Shown here one piece after another: positions 1 through 10,845 of a DNA stretch of 64,000 nucleotides. The DNA is taken from NCBI GenBank assembly GCA_963920665.1, contig OY987272.1:13645001-13709000 (forward strand), read 5' to 3'. The DNA is from Straminergon stramineum (taxonomy: Eukaryota > Streptophyta > Bryopsida > Hypnales > Calliergonaceae). The position numbers were made by a program, and so were the translations under genes. The first letter of the stretch is position 1, and every line of letters begins with the position of its first letter. The notes below the pieces were generated by a model. The model was given only the letters and a program-made list of their open reading frames with translations, was not told where the DNA came from and made no database searches.

Positions 1-290
1 GCACTACCAGGCAGGTAGGGGCTCCGTCCATCCGAATCTTCAGATATCCATTACAGGAAGCTGAACTCCCTCCGTCCACCTCCTGGACAGGACATCACCA
101 GGAACTTCAAGCCATGTGAACATGGTGCCACAATGGTGCATTGAAATGCAATTAAGTTAATTTGGTGCCAACCTCCATACCAACCTAGTATGGATAAAAT
201 GACAGTAAAATGACCTGTATCCGGCCTTTGGTGTCAAAATGGCACCAAAATAATCTGGCCCAACTTTTGTGATGATGAGCTGGGACTAAG
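1..290. other. no recognisable gene
   Basis: Mixed-composition sequence with no convincing exon or repeat partner elsewhere in the window. I see nothing I can name. Confidence 0.5.
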
Positions 291-525
291 TTAACCCTTG
301 AATGAACGCCACGCTGGTGACTGTGGAAATCAGCAATTTTGGAACCATGTGACATCATGTACTTTAATAAAAATTAAAAATATTCATTGGGAGTCAAACT
401 ATTGTAGAAGATCTTCCCTTTCCACTCCTAATTTTCAGGATGAATAGTTGCACTTCTATCCTACAAAGGAGAATTCCTTATCATTCATTGAACAAAAAAA
501 GTCCGCCCTGTCGTTTAGGGGTTAA
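291..525. mobile_element. small TTAA-flanked inverted-repeat element
   Basis: The segment starts TTAACCCTTGAATG and ends CGTTTAGGGGTTAA, so both ends carry TTAA followed by CCC(C) reading inward. This is the same terminal signature as the better-preserved elements at 9431-10000 and 51296-52228. At 235 bp it would be a short non-autonomous copy. The two ends match each other only over the outer bases, so it could also be two unrelated fragmentary ends. Confidence 0.35.
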
Positions 526-3500
526 CTAATCCCTAGCCTTCCATGATCAAGGTGGACTCCGTCCATATCCTCAATTTTGCCCTCAATGGTTTCCTCCCAA
601 CCCATTTCCATGGCATGGAAGCCTCCATTTCTACTAGTAAGGTAGACAAGCTGATTACCACCCTGATTTGCAATTTGATTATGTTGGGGCCAATTCCAAG
701 AAGGGAAAATATTGTTTCATAGGTGTGTGCTTGTTTCATGAGTCAAATCCAAGTGGAAATATAAATTTTTGATCAAAATTGTAATTTCTACAAATTTCTG
801 AAGTGGTCTACCCTGAAATGACAAAACTACCAATAGACTAGAGTCATAAATGTCCTGGAAACAAACTAAACCATCATTTCATGTATCTATTAGTATTTGG
901 AAAGTGACCAATAAAGGAGTGACATGATAACCTTAATGGCATTAATTCTTTGATTTTGTCAAAATCAGGAACGAATTTGACTAATTTTTGGACAGATTTA
1001 GATGTTGAAATGGATGGAATTGCGGCCAATTATAGGGTGACAGAATTAGGATGTAGATAGAATTGGGTTGGTCCACCTTATGCCTTGTGCCGTTGCCACA
1101 ATCAAAATACAAGTAAAAGTATTTTAAAAAAAATTTATTCACAAAAACTTCAAAATTCAATAACTTTCAAACCGTTGGTCCAAACACCATGAAACAAAGC
1201 CTAGGCACCCCTCCTCACCAAGGGCTTTCCGATGGTACCAAGAACGTAGTTGGGGGATGTATGGTCCATGATCCCAACATAACAAATAAAACAAAATAAA
1301 ACAAACAACCTATCTTTAAGGTATATATAGATTTGTTTGGGGTTCATAAATCACACTCCAGATAAAAAGAAGGGAGGTGGTACTTATCACCGAGGTGAAG
1401 GGAATTCTGAAAATAAACAAGTTGACAAGGAGGGTGAAGCCAAATGAAGAGATTGTCAAACATAAACGCTTGTCTAGAAATGTGGATGAAATTAACCCCT
1501 AAAGGACCAAGTGTCTATTCAATGTCAGTATGCAAAAAATCTTCGGTAGGTTTCTACAAAGTCATTTTGGGTTGGATGTTCATAAAGTTTGGACACAAGG
1601 TGTGAGATTGCACCTCCTTGGTGAAAATCTATTCTTTTTTTAGTTAGGCTCTCAAATCAAGAGCTATGTTGCCCTAAACTTTTGGGGCAACTCGGTCAAT
1701 TTAAGAATCTTTTGATGAATGATAAATCCATAATCACCAATTACGCAAATTTCACATGGCAGGAGGGGATTAAAAGAAATAATCCTCTCGGAAAACAAAC
1801 GGAACTTTTCTTGGCAGGTTTTTATGGCTTGAGTGAACCAACCCCGCTTCACTCATCCTCCCGAAGTCATTCCATGGGTGCATGTAAGAAAAAAGCCCCC
1901 CTGTTTGGTGCTTGATCAATTTATCTTTTATTCCTCTCCCAGCTAATTTGGAGCCTTTGGGGGCCTTTGATTGCAAATATGAAATCAAAATTTCCAAATT
2001 TATAATTGGTGGCAAATAAAAAATTCTAGAATTTTTCCGAGGGATAAAATCAGGGATGAGTGAGGGGGTTGATTCACCCAACTGTATTTACTATCTCTAT
2101 CACCCAATTTAGCAAAAATGGAAAAGTTATGACTTAAGGGAGAGCTGTGAGAAATAAAAGAAGACCTTGTTCAATGTTTGGGGCAGAACCACAAGTTAGC
2201 TCATTGTTAGCTGGTGGAATTGGGAAAAAAAGACTTAGTAGAAATTTGAAAACATTAAAAACAATACAATGAAAAAATCTATACAATTTCTATTTAGAGT
2301 AAAAAATTAGAGAATAAAATGAATAGGGTACTTGAAAAAATGGTTCAATATGGGAACCAAAGGAAAAATAGCTGGTAAAACTCAAAAAAGTATCTCAAGC
2401 ATTTTTCTACAGTTCCAATTGCTACTTTATTTGGAATATCCTTCTTTTGTTGTTGTCCTATCACATCCCAAGTACAAGACCTATTGGACACAAAATTCCT
2501 TAGCCCATGAAGGATCAAGGCCTTTTTTCTTCAAGGAAACACTCAAACCAACCATTTCTATTGCAAAGTCCAAAAAATTCAGAATTTTTTTTATTGCATA
2601 TTTAACCATAGGATCATGCACTAAACTAATATGAAATTGTATGAAAGAGAATTTAAGAACTTTGACAACATATATTGCAAGGCATTTATGTCTAAAGTGA
2701 AAGAATCAATTTTTCTTTGCACCTTATAGGAATAGATTCGAAGAATTTGAATCTCCTTAACTCAAAAGTTTTGTAATATAGATTTTGAATATAATTTTTT
2801 TTATGTTGAAGAATTGAGTTCAAAGTCTAAAGTGAAAAAAGTTAAAACAACAACTTAATCTTCATTTTTAAGAAAATTGTTAAATAGAAATAGCTATGAG
2901 ATAAAAAGAAAACTAAATCGTTAATAGTTCTAAGATGGAAATCAAACACACTAATCCCAATGGTGAGATTGTTCTAGCAAGCAAACTAATTGATGTGGAA
3001 GTTATTTTTCTTGAAAAATGGAGAAAATTGAATTAAAAGAAATAATCTTGTAATTTATTTTGCAAAGAAGAAAATATTTAAATTCTTAAGTTTAATTAGG
3101 ATTTTTTCACCCAAATCATTGCCTATGGAGTCCTTAATTTCATCCTAGGATAACTTAAAGATTTTTTTTAAAATGTTAAAGTTTTTTTTGTTATAGAACT
3201 TCTTGCAAATATTTTATAAGTTTTCAAATTCAAATTTGAATTTCATTCACTTCTCCAACTCTTACTCCATGGACTTTAATACTTTACTCTAGAACTTCAT
3301 TTGTGGATAACAAAAGGAGTTTCTACCCAAATTCTAAGTTTCAAGCTGATTTAGAAATCAATCATCAAAATCTATAGGACTCACTAAAACTTTAATACTC
3401 ATATTTATTCTTTGAATGTTCATAAAAAATCTCATCTCAAAGTCCCTAATTTCATCTTTGCACATCTAATGAAGTTCTTCTTCAAATCTCATGATCTAAG

Positions 3501-3549
3501 TGGTTATAGAATCTTGTAGTTTAGCTTTTGCAAGAAACACTTTAGGATG
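526..3549. other. AT-rich DNA without a gene
   Basis: Only short random open frames are present. A lone TTAACCCCTAAAGGACC end at 1492-1508 matches the TTAA element family, but I found no matching second end. A dispersed repeat lies at 1120-1310. The rest is AT-rich, with poly-A/T runs, and holds nothing I recognise. Confidence 0.55.
1120..1310 (+). repeat. dispersed repeat shared with 48.6 kb
   Basis: The text around 'ggtccaaacaccatgaaac' and the following 'acccctcct' block recurs at 48590-48735 in the same orientation with moderate divergence, ending in an A-rich tract at both places. The later copy is the last unit of a tandem array. Probably a fragment of a mobile element of unknown class. 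Confidence 0.6.
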
Positions 3550-4277
3550 ATTGCAGGAAATACTTCATGTTGTGGATCAAAAATTTAGTTTTTGGCCACA
3601 GGACTAACAATTCTATGTAGAGCTATCAATATTGTGTATCAATAGCGCATCGATGGATCTAAACCGTTGATTCAAGGCGCTTGCGGATTTAAACTGTCAG
3701 TTTAGTACTATGTAATACTATAAAGTACTATAGACTAGTATGGAGTACTACAAAAGCCTCTTGAAGCAGAAAATAGCAAAATAGGGGTCTGTGGACCTTT
3801 TCATTTGTAGTAATTCCAAAAAAATTCCATAAAAAAACCATTTTGTTAGAGAAGATTGAGCTTACATTGCACTGAAAAATTCATGTAGGAAGTTTTTTCT
3901 TTCTTCATAATGTTTGCACAAAGGAAGGTTACTTTGCCCCTATGTGTGCAACAAATATATTGCTATTTTTCATAAAAATTCTTTGTTAGTCTTTGAAAAC
4001 ATAGCACACCTCTAACATATCCAATTTTTGACTTCTAATTCACATTTTTGGGTCGAAAATAGTACAAAAATCCCCCCAAATCGCCAATATAGACATCCAA
4101 TTGGGTGCAGTTTTAAAATAATAAACGAATTTTAAAATTTTTAAAAAATTACTCAATATTGCATATACCTTCATTTTAAATTTCATACCAAATGGGCAAA
4201 CGATGTAAAAGTTATGAGCAAAAAAACATCCATTCGAGGGCAAGAAGACAAAAAATAGGATAAATGTTTCTTGCAAT
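3550..4277 (+). mobile_element. inverted-repeat element, family 2, copy A
   Basis: This unit is homologous, in the same orientation, to 5135-5886. It begins ATTGCAGGAAATACTTCAT, and the reverse complement of its end reads ATTGCAAGAAACATTTATC, so it has imperfect terminal inverted repeats of roughly 18 bp. Shared interior landmarks include 'ggtctgtggaccttttcatt' and repeated TAGTACTATG-like motifs. It has no coding capacity. I interpret it as a non-autonomous DNA element (MITE-like). The superfamily is not determined because no clean target-site duplication is visible. Confidence 0.6.
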
Positions 4278-5134
4278 CTCCATCTATCCAAAGAAATCTA
4301 GGTCCACTAGTATAAGAATTCTTATATGAGGAAGGTTAAATAGTCTATTATTATGTGACTAAAGTCACTTGTTTGGTAGATTAGATTAGTTTGCTCTCTT
4401 TCTAGATTTGTATTCATAGCTTATACAATCACAAAACAAACACTACTATTTTTCCCAAGATAATTCACTAATTCAATCTAACCCATATACTATTGAAAAA
4501 TGACTTTTGTCACAATCCTATTTAGCGGAGAATTGTTTTGTGTTAGATTATTTAGGACATGACCTCAATTTGTTTATGAGTATGAATTATGATTTAATCA
4601 AGATGCTATATTATATTATACATACAATATTTGGTTCATTTATTATCCATCCTTATATTTCTTGTTATTGGTTATAAGAACCTAAAGCCATGACCATTTA
4701 GCTAGCCTAATTACAATTTAATATGTCAATTCAAATTGGTAGTTTAGGTCAATTTGTCTTCTAACTAAATACAAATTATGGTATATAAAAATTGCTACCT
4801 GACAATGTTATTGGCAAGGTAAATCTGGTCAATTTGCTAGTACTTATTTCAAAGGCTTGTAAGTCAAAATCATGTGCTCATATGCCTTTCAACTTTGGGA
4901 GTTATCTTAACAAGTTTGTTGAGAGTATGTATAAAAAATTTGAGACCAATTGGACCTATCTATTATGATTGTCCAAACTACCCCTACTTCAAAAATAATG
5001 TCCTTTTGAGGTATACCTTTCTAACTCTGACTTTGAATCTTGGATTGGTTGTAAAATTTTTCAGGCATCAAGCTAGAAAAGAAAATAGACCTTTGGTAAA
5101 AATTTCACAATAATCCAACAAATATTGGAGGGTA
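4278..5134. other. AT-rich spacer between the two family-2 copies
   Basis: No gene or repeat recognised. An 80-codon open frame here has no protein-like features and is most likely chance. Confidence 0.5.
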
Positions 5135-5886
5135 ATTGCAAGAAATACTTCATGTTTTCGAATAAAAAATGCAATTTCTAGGCATTGCATTGGAAGTAGT
5201 ATGCAAAACTATCAATATTATGTGTCAACATTGCAGTGACAAATCTAAAGCATTGAATCAAAGCGCCTACAAATCTAAATCGTCAATTTAGTACTATGTA
5301 GTACTATACAATACTATAGACTATATTAGGGTACTACAAAAGCCACTTGGAGTAGAAAACAACACAATAAGGGTCTGTGGACCTTTTCATTTTTAGTAAT
5401 TAAAAAAAAATTGAAAAAGTTTCCATAAAAAAATCCATTTTGCTAGAGAAGATTGCACTCGCATTTCAACAAAAAATGCATGTAGAATTTTTTCCCCTCT
5501 TCGTATCCTTCACACAAAGGAAGGTCACTTTGATCCCATGTGTGCAACTAACATGTTTCTATTTTCATAAAAACTCATCATAGGTCCTTAAAATGTTAGT
5601 AGACCTCCAGCATGTCCAATTTATGACTTCAAATTTGCATTTTTAGGTCAAAAATTGGACTAAGAACCTCCAAAATGGCCAAAATAGACATCCAATCGGG
5701 GACAATTTAAAAATAGCAAATTAATTTTGAAAAATTTGAAAAAAATCTCAATGCCTACAACTACTACATGTACCTTCATTCTAAATTGCACATCAAACAG
5801 ACTAACAAATAATGCAAAAGTTGTGAGCAAAAAAACACCCATCCAAGGGCAAGAAGACAAAAAAATGAACAAATATTTCTTACAAC
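5135..5886 (+). mobile_element. inverted-repeat element, family 2, copy B
   Basis: Second copy of the unit at 3550-4277, about 1.58 kb downstream and in the same orientation. Its ends, ATTGCAAGAAATACTTCATG and the reverse complement GTTGTAAGAAATATTTGTTC, again form a terminal inverted repeat. The copies differ by many substitutions and small indels, so they are old insertions or an old tandem segmental duplication that included the 0.86-kb spacer. Confidence 0.6.
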
Positions 5887-6119
5887 TACCCTGCACCCAT
5901 GAAAGGCCTCACATGAAGTGGAAAATGGCATAAAATCATGCCTTAGGGCTTCAAGGGTTAACATATCACTATTTTTGTTTCTAATGCAATCCATGGGTGG
6001 ATTGTCTAACAGTTTGAAAATGGATTTGTTGTTGTTCCATTTGTTTAAAAAGAAAATAGATTTGTGGATTCTTTTAGGTTGTGTGTCTATATTTGTTAGA
6101 GGATTACAGTCAAATCACT
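5887..6119. other. boundary zone without a gene
   Basis: Transition between the AT-rich repeats and the more balanced island that follows. Nothing recognised. Confidence 0.4.
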
Positions 6120-6946
6120 TATTTATGGTCTAGCTCCCTTACTCCCTGGAGGTGGACGTCAAGGAAATGTTGCAAAGCCCGGCCTTTGTGAGGTCTGGGC
6201 CTCGGGCGGGAAAGTGCTCCTTGAATTATATAATCTAATCGTGCCGCCCTGCCAAATAACTTCACAAGTTGAGTCAGAGACCATTTCCCACAAGTCCGTC
6301 CAACATCTTCCAATTGCTCGCACCCCAAAATGATTGTTCTTCTCTTCTGTACTTTGTGGTCTGCATGGATTGCCCACTTGACAAAAGATCAGTGAATTTG
6401 GATCTGATCAAGTGCGATCACGATTTTGATGGAGAAAATAGTTACGTTCATGCATGCTAGCTTCCGATCGGAGCATAAACTTTCACGGCACCATAGCGTA
6501 CTACAACTATACCTACACACGGAGGTCATTTCTCAAGAAATGCGGCAACCAGGGAAAAATAGAACGAAAGTTTCGTAAAAGTGGCGCGATTCCAGCGCCA
6601 AAAATTGTGACATATGTGTACATATTAAAGGTCTAAAATTTAGGATTCGTATGGATTGATGTTTGGGAACGCGCGTTCTGAAAGGGGCCGAAGTATTGGG
6701 AATATCGCCAATTTAACGAAATTAACGTTCAAATCAGAGGCGCAAATTTTCTCTGTTGACAAAATCATGTAAATTATCCGGGAACAAGAGGTAATTAATA
6801 ACCTGCCAGTGGTAAGGTAACCACTAACCAGTAGAAACTCTTTAGCAAAGAGTGCTAGGAGCGTAAGAAATAGGAATTGTAATGCATTTGATTGCGGGCG
6901 ACAGGAACTTACATTTTCACATACAGGACTCGATGAGTGTCTTAGT

Positions 6947-8565
6947 TCCCGGTTTAATTGTCACTCCCAGCTTACTTACTTGCATTGTTGCCAGCAGTAA
7001 AGTACTTTATTTTTCAAAACTAGTTTTGTGCCCACTGACTTTCCCTTTCAGCCGCTTTCCCTGATTCCCCGTTCGTAGTGCAAAATCATCGATCTTGAAA
7101 ACGTCTGATATTCCCGAAAGGAAAACAAGGATCACCTCCCTGTGATCGACATATGCGACTGGAATTTGGGCATGAACTAGCTGTCTCGACGCAATGGTAT
7201 GGTTACTTACAGGTCCGCTTGGTGGGAACGATCAGGTCATATTCCAACAATGATCGATCATTCGATCTATTTCAGGTCTGTTTAGCTAATTCAAGGGCGA
7301 CAGCTTGCTGGTTGATTGATCTTTTTCTGGGAATTTTCTCAATATATATATATATGTACATGTAGAGAAGTAAGAGAACCGGTCAGCAGATACGACGTGC
7401 ATTTATAAGTTAATCATTCTGCACTGAAGCTTCGATGGTCACATTTCTTGCATTGTCGCAATTTCACAAGTTGGCACATTTGACTAGGAACAGGAGCGGT
7501 TTTGAGACAAGTGAAATCTCAAATCTTTGTTCTTCAAAGATTTTAGAGCAATGATGTTTTGGAAAGGAATCGCATGGCAGCGTGCGCACACAAAATCCGT
7601 GAATAGATTGTATTGTTTTATGGAAACAAGGAAAACAATGGCATTATTAGCGAGGTTGTAGTATGTATTTAGTTAGATTCTCCAGTTTGATTAGCTAGCC
7701 GACGATTTGGAGAATGGACAGCTAGTTTCAAGAACTTGATTATATTTCCTTCGAGAATTCAATATATTACAAGGAACCCAACTGGGCTACCAATCACTTT
7801 CTTGAACTGCGTGACTGGGCCGTCATCAAGGAACTGGAGCACATTACGATGCCCCTCTGGAGATGGTTCAGTTTGAGACATTCAACTAAAACCCTGATAT
7901 CTGTGTGTATCCTAGATTGACGTACTGAGGTTTCAGGACGGGCAGCTCAACAGCGTACCCACCTGAGCACTTGAACTTCCTAGTTTTCAGCACTTTGACG
8001 TCACAATTTGGCTTACTGAAATTTTCCAATATAACGAACTTGAGATTTTCGTTTGACACTGGACCACTGACAACTTGCTGCAAAGCATCTAACGTTAAAT
8101 TGACGGTATTCCAAGGGCCAAAAATTGTGACGTATATGTTCACAAAGTCTTCACAAAGTCTAATTTCAGGCCACAAACTAGGACAAATATAGATTTTGGG
8201 TTCAGTCAAATCAGGCCACGCGGCCTGAACCGCGCCAAGGTGTTGAAATATTGACGTTATCTATAAGTTACTTTGTGTGCATGCGGTCACATACATAAAC
8301 GATGTGAGGATTGATCACTGATACACTTGTTCTATCCTTCTCTAATTTCTGCAATTCCCAAATATTATTGTTCATCATAGGCTGGGAGATTATCCTTGTT
8401 TCTCCTACAGGACCGGAATACAGTATCAGAAGTTTTCCAGGTGATCTAATTTTGTACTAGGAACGGGGAATCAGGGAAAAGCGGTCATCAGGGAAATCAA
8501 AACTACTCAGTAAACACAAATTTTCGCAGTTGGCAACACTGTTAACCAGGAAATGGCAATCCGGG
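6947..8565. repeat. diverged inverted repeat pair of about 0.2 kb
   Basis: Positions 6947-7154 match the reverse complement of 8371-8565. Shared blocks in order are a CCCGG start, 'tgttgcca', 'ctttccctgattccccgttc', 'gaaaac(g/t)tctgata' and 'aaacaaggat'. The arms differ by substitutions and indels, so the structure is old. With about 1.2 kb between them the arms could be the ends of a foldback-type element. Confidence 0.55.
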
Positions 8566-8662
8566 ATCCAGAGAGGCAGAGATATATCAGCAATCTCCCT
8601 GCGGATCGTAGAACCTGGACTTCAGGCCGGTCACAGCCAGAATCTGAATTCAGTCAGTAACA

Positions 8663-8681
8663 AGCTAGCTAGCTAGCTAGC
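8663..8681. repeat. AGCT microsatellite
   Basis: A short run of AGCT units. No functional meaning inferred. Confidence 0.85.
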
Positions 8682-9336
8682 CTGTCAGAGATCGTGTAAG
8701 TTAGCAAGAATGCCAAATATTACTACACAATGAAACTGTGCCTGTTGCGTGTCTGCTTCCAAGTCGAGCTAGAATGACTGCTAGTTAACATGGCACGATA
8801 GTGACGATACGCCAGCTTGATAAATTAAGGCCGGGTGAGAACAAAGAATACGACGCAGGAATTGGGATTTCAATTAAGAATATTTTAGTTCATTAATATT
8901 CCATGATGCGAGTCTTGTGAGTCCATTTTCGTGCCATCCTGCGTTCCGCTTGCTGGTCGGATTCTCTCCCTGCCAGGGGGACCCGGCTGTCTGCGCATGG
9001 GGCTCGTTTGTGCGACAAGAAGCACGACTGGTCGCCATTGTTTACGAATTCGAAACAGTAAAAGGAATGTTGCTCGTGGACGAGAAGACCGAGTCACCGT
9101 AGAAACAGGGCTCAGGATGCTGCGCATGACAGGTCCACCGCCCGCCGCCCCGCACTACACAAAATACGCTCATTTGACCCACAATATTTTCTCTTCTAAT
9201 TTACGTAACGAATAAAACAGCATTTAAATATAATATTCTTGAGTTTCTAATGTGTATTGAAGCTGTAGATTTTGAAATCTAAGCTTTCTTCATGTATTTC
9301 TATGTTAGATCAGGCAACCTAATTAGAAAGGGAAAG

Positions 9337-10845
9337 TTAACCCCTGAAGGACCAGCATGCATATTTTGGCTATATAGCAATTTTAGGCAAGTACGTGTGA
9401 TTAGAGATTTCCAAATTTTTGGCCCAAATTTTAACCCCTAAAGGACCGAAGCACATTTTAGACACAAATTGTGAAAAACTGCCACTTTTTAGGGCAATGA
9501 GAAAAAAATGAATTTAAAAAAAAAAAAAAAAAAATTCAACTGTATAAATTTGTACTAGACTAGTATGGGAATGTGTAGAAAAAATTTCAGAAACTTTGAC
9601 TTTACAAATTGAAAGATTATAATGTTTGAAGTTAGGAGGAAAAGTTTTTTTTCTACCTTGCCCGACAGGGCCAACAGCCTTTAACTCCTCCTAGAGTGAG
9701 ATTTTTACACTACACATGGTTATTTTTTTTGAGATTTTCATCTTATATCATGTAAGTTACTTACGTGCCAAATTTCAAAAGTAGAGGAGGTGTTTTACAC
9801 ATGTTGCTCGAAAAGTTTAGGGCAGAATAACTTTTGATCTGGGCACCCAATCGGAAAAAAAATTACATTCCCACTTAGGAGATACATGTTCACCCCTTTT
9901 TTTCAAAATTTGAAGAACATCCGTTACAAAATGATTTCATACAAACCTACCCGAGATTACCTACATATGTTCAACGGTCATTCGGTTCTTTAGGGGTTAA
10001 TAGAATGTGGAGATGAGAAATATCCTTCATATGAAGTATATTTCATGACATTTGGAAATATGAGTCAATGGTTATAGCTTAATATGTTACTTTTTTTTTA
10101 ATAAATGGGCATGTCGGGCAGATTAGAAAAATGACTTTTTAAAAAAAGAAAATTGAAATTGGTTTTCTAGAGTTATATATACGTATAAAGCTTTGAATAA
10201 TTCCATTTTGATCAATGAGTCATAAGTTATGAAGAGTTTCTATTTGCTAGTAGTTATGGATTCTCTACTCTAAAATAAACTTTAAAGTCCTTTATCTTAT
10301 TCAATTTTCAATATTTTTGGAAAAAAAATAAAATCCTAGGACGTAGATTGTTAATTACAACATTCTAACCATTGGGTATGGCATTTTCAATTCCATAATT
10401 AAATTCTTAACAGTTTAGTATTTTGAATCATTTCCTACTACTATCTACTTACTATTTTTTTCCTATATACTGTACAATTCCAAATGACTTGAAATTAAGA
10501 ACATTTTTCAGGCATGTGGCCAACTTGTCTAAGAAAAATAATCCAAAGAAGCACTATGAATTTGGACATTTTTTCATAGAAAAGTGAGCTTGTAAAGGGC
10601 AATTGCCTTGTTTATTACAAGACCAAAAAAAATGATTTTAGTGAATTTGAACGCATATATCTAGCAATCCACACAGTGGAGATTTATGAAATTCTTACCA
10701 CATGTTCTCAAGTCAGTCTATAACAAGATCCTTCAGTTATATGTGTCAAAAAAAGTTTTCTTCTCAAAAATTTCGTACTTGTATTAAAAATGGCAATTTT
10801 GGAGCATTTTTGGTGAAAACTTACTCATGGAACTTAAGAGGTTAA
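9337..10845 (-). mobile_element. TTAA element, family A, carrying a nested insertion
   Basis: The ends are TTAACCCCTGAAGGACC on the left and, read on the minus strand, TTAACCTCTTAAGTTCC on the right. Read on the minus strand, the interior aligns from end to end with the element at 51296-52228. Landmarks in order are 'gctccaaaa', 'ggatcttgt', 'tctttggatt', 'acaagttggc', 'tataggaaaaa', 'tttattttagagtagagaatcc' (split here) and a 'ctgcccga' block. The copy is interrupted by 9431-10000. Without that insert it is about 943 bp, close to the 933 bp of the uninterrupted relative. No transposase is encoded, so it is non-autonomous. TTAA plus CCC-type ends fit the piggyBac superfamily, though other TTAA-targeting groups such as Kolobok cannot be excluded. 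Confidence 0.75.
9431..10000. mobile_element. nested TTAA element with 20-bp inverted repeats
   Basis: It begins TTAACCCCTAAAGGACCGAA and ends TTCGGTTCTTTAGGGGTTAA, which are inverted repeats with one difference over 20 bases. It sits inside the related element at 9337-10845. Comparison with 51296-52228 indicates the host sequence had a single TTAA-like site at the insertion point, as expected if TTAA is the target-site duplication. It is 570 bp and has no coding capacity. Its interior differs from family A and shares only short phrases with the arm element at 19891-20868. Confidence 0.8.

Larger units (their letters stand above)
6120..9220. other. balanced-composition island, gene not recognised
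   Basis: This stretch has few poly-A/T runs and a more balanced base composition than either flank, as expected of single-copy or gene-derived DNA. It ends in a GC-rich patch at 8920-9150. A 107-codon minus-strand frame at 7886-8209 has protein-like composition, but I recognise no family. A short segment around 'ccaaaaattgtgac' occurs at about 6560-6660 and again, diverged, at about 8080-8180. I could not link exons into a gene. A decayed gene, a non-coding RNA gene or an old transposon are all possible. Confidence 0.4.

Noticed and set aside
1682..2081. Overlapping 60-100 codon frames on both strands
   Set aside because: No protein-like pattern, no partner exons, and AT-rich context. Chance frames.
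4040..5896. Similar minus-strand frames in the two family-2 elements
   Set aside because: The encoded sequences are hydrophobic, low in complexity and differ by frame changes. Similarity comes from the repeat DNA, not from a conserved protein.
8885..9215. GC-rich block with frames on both strands, possible gene start
   Set aside because: The minus-strand ATG frame from about 9038 stops after about 52 codons without a clear donor, and I recognise no protein. Kept only as part of the unassigned island.
9500..9531. Long poly-A tract as the tail of a retroposon
   Set aside because: It is internal to the TTAA element and not followed by a target duplication.
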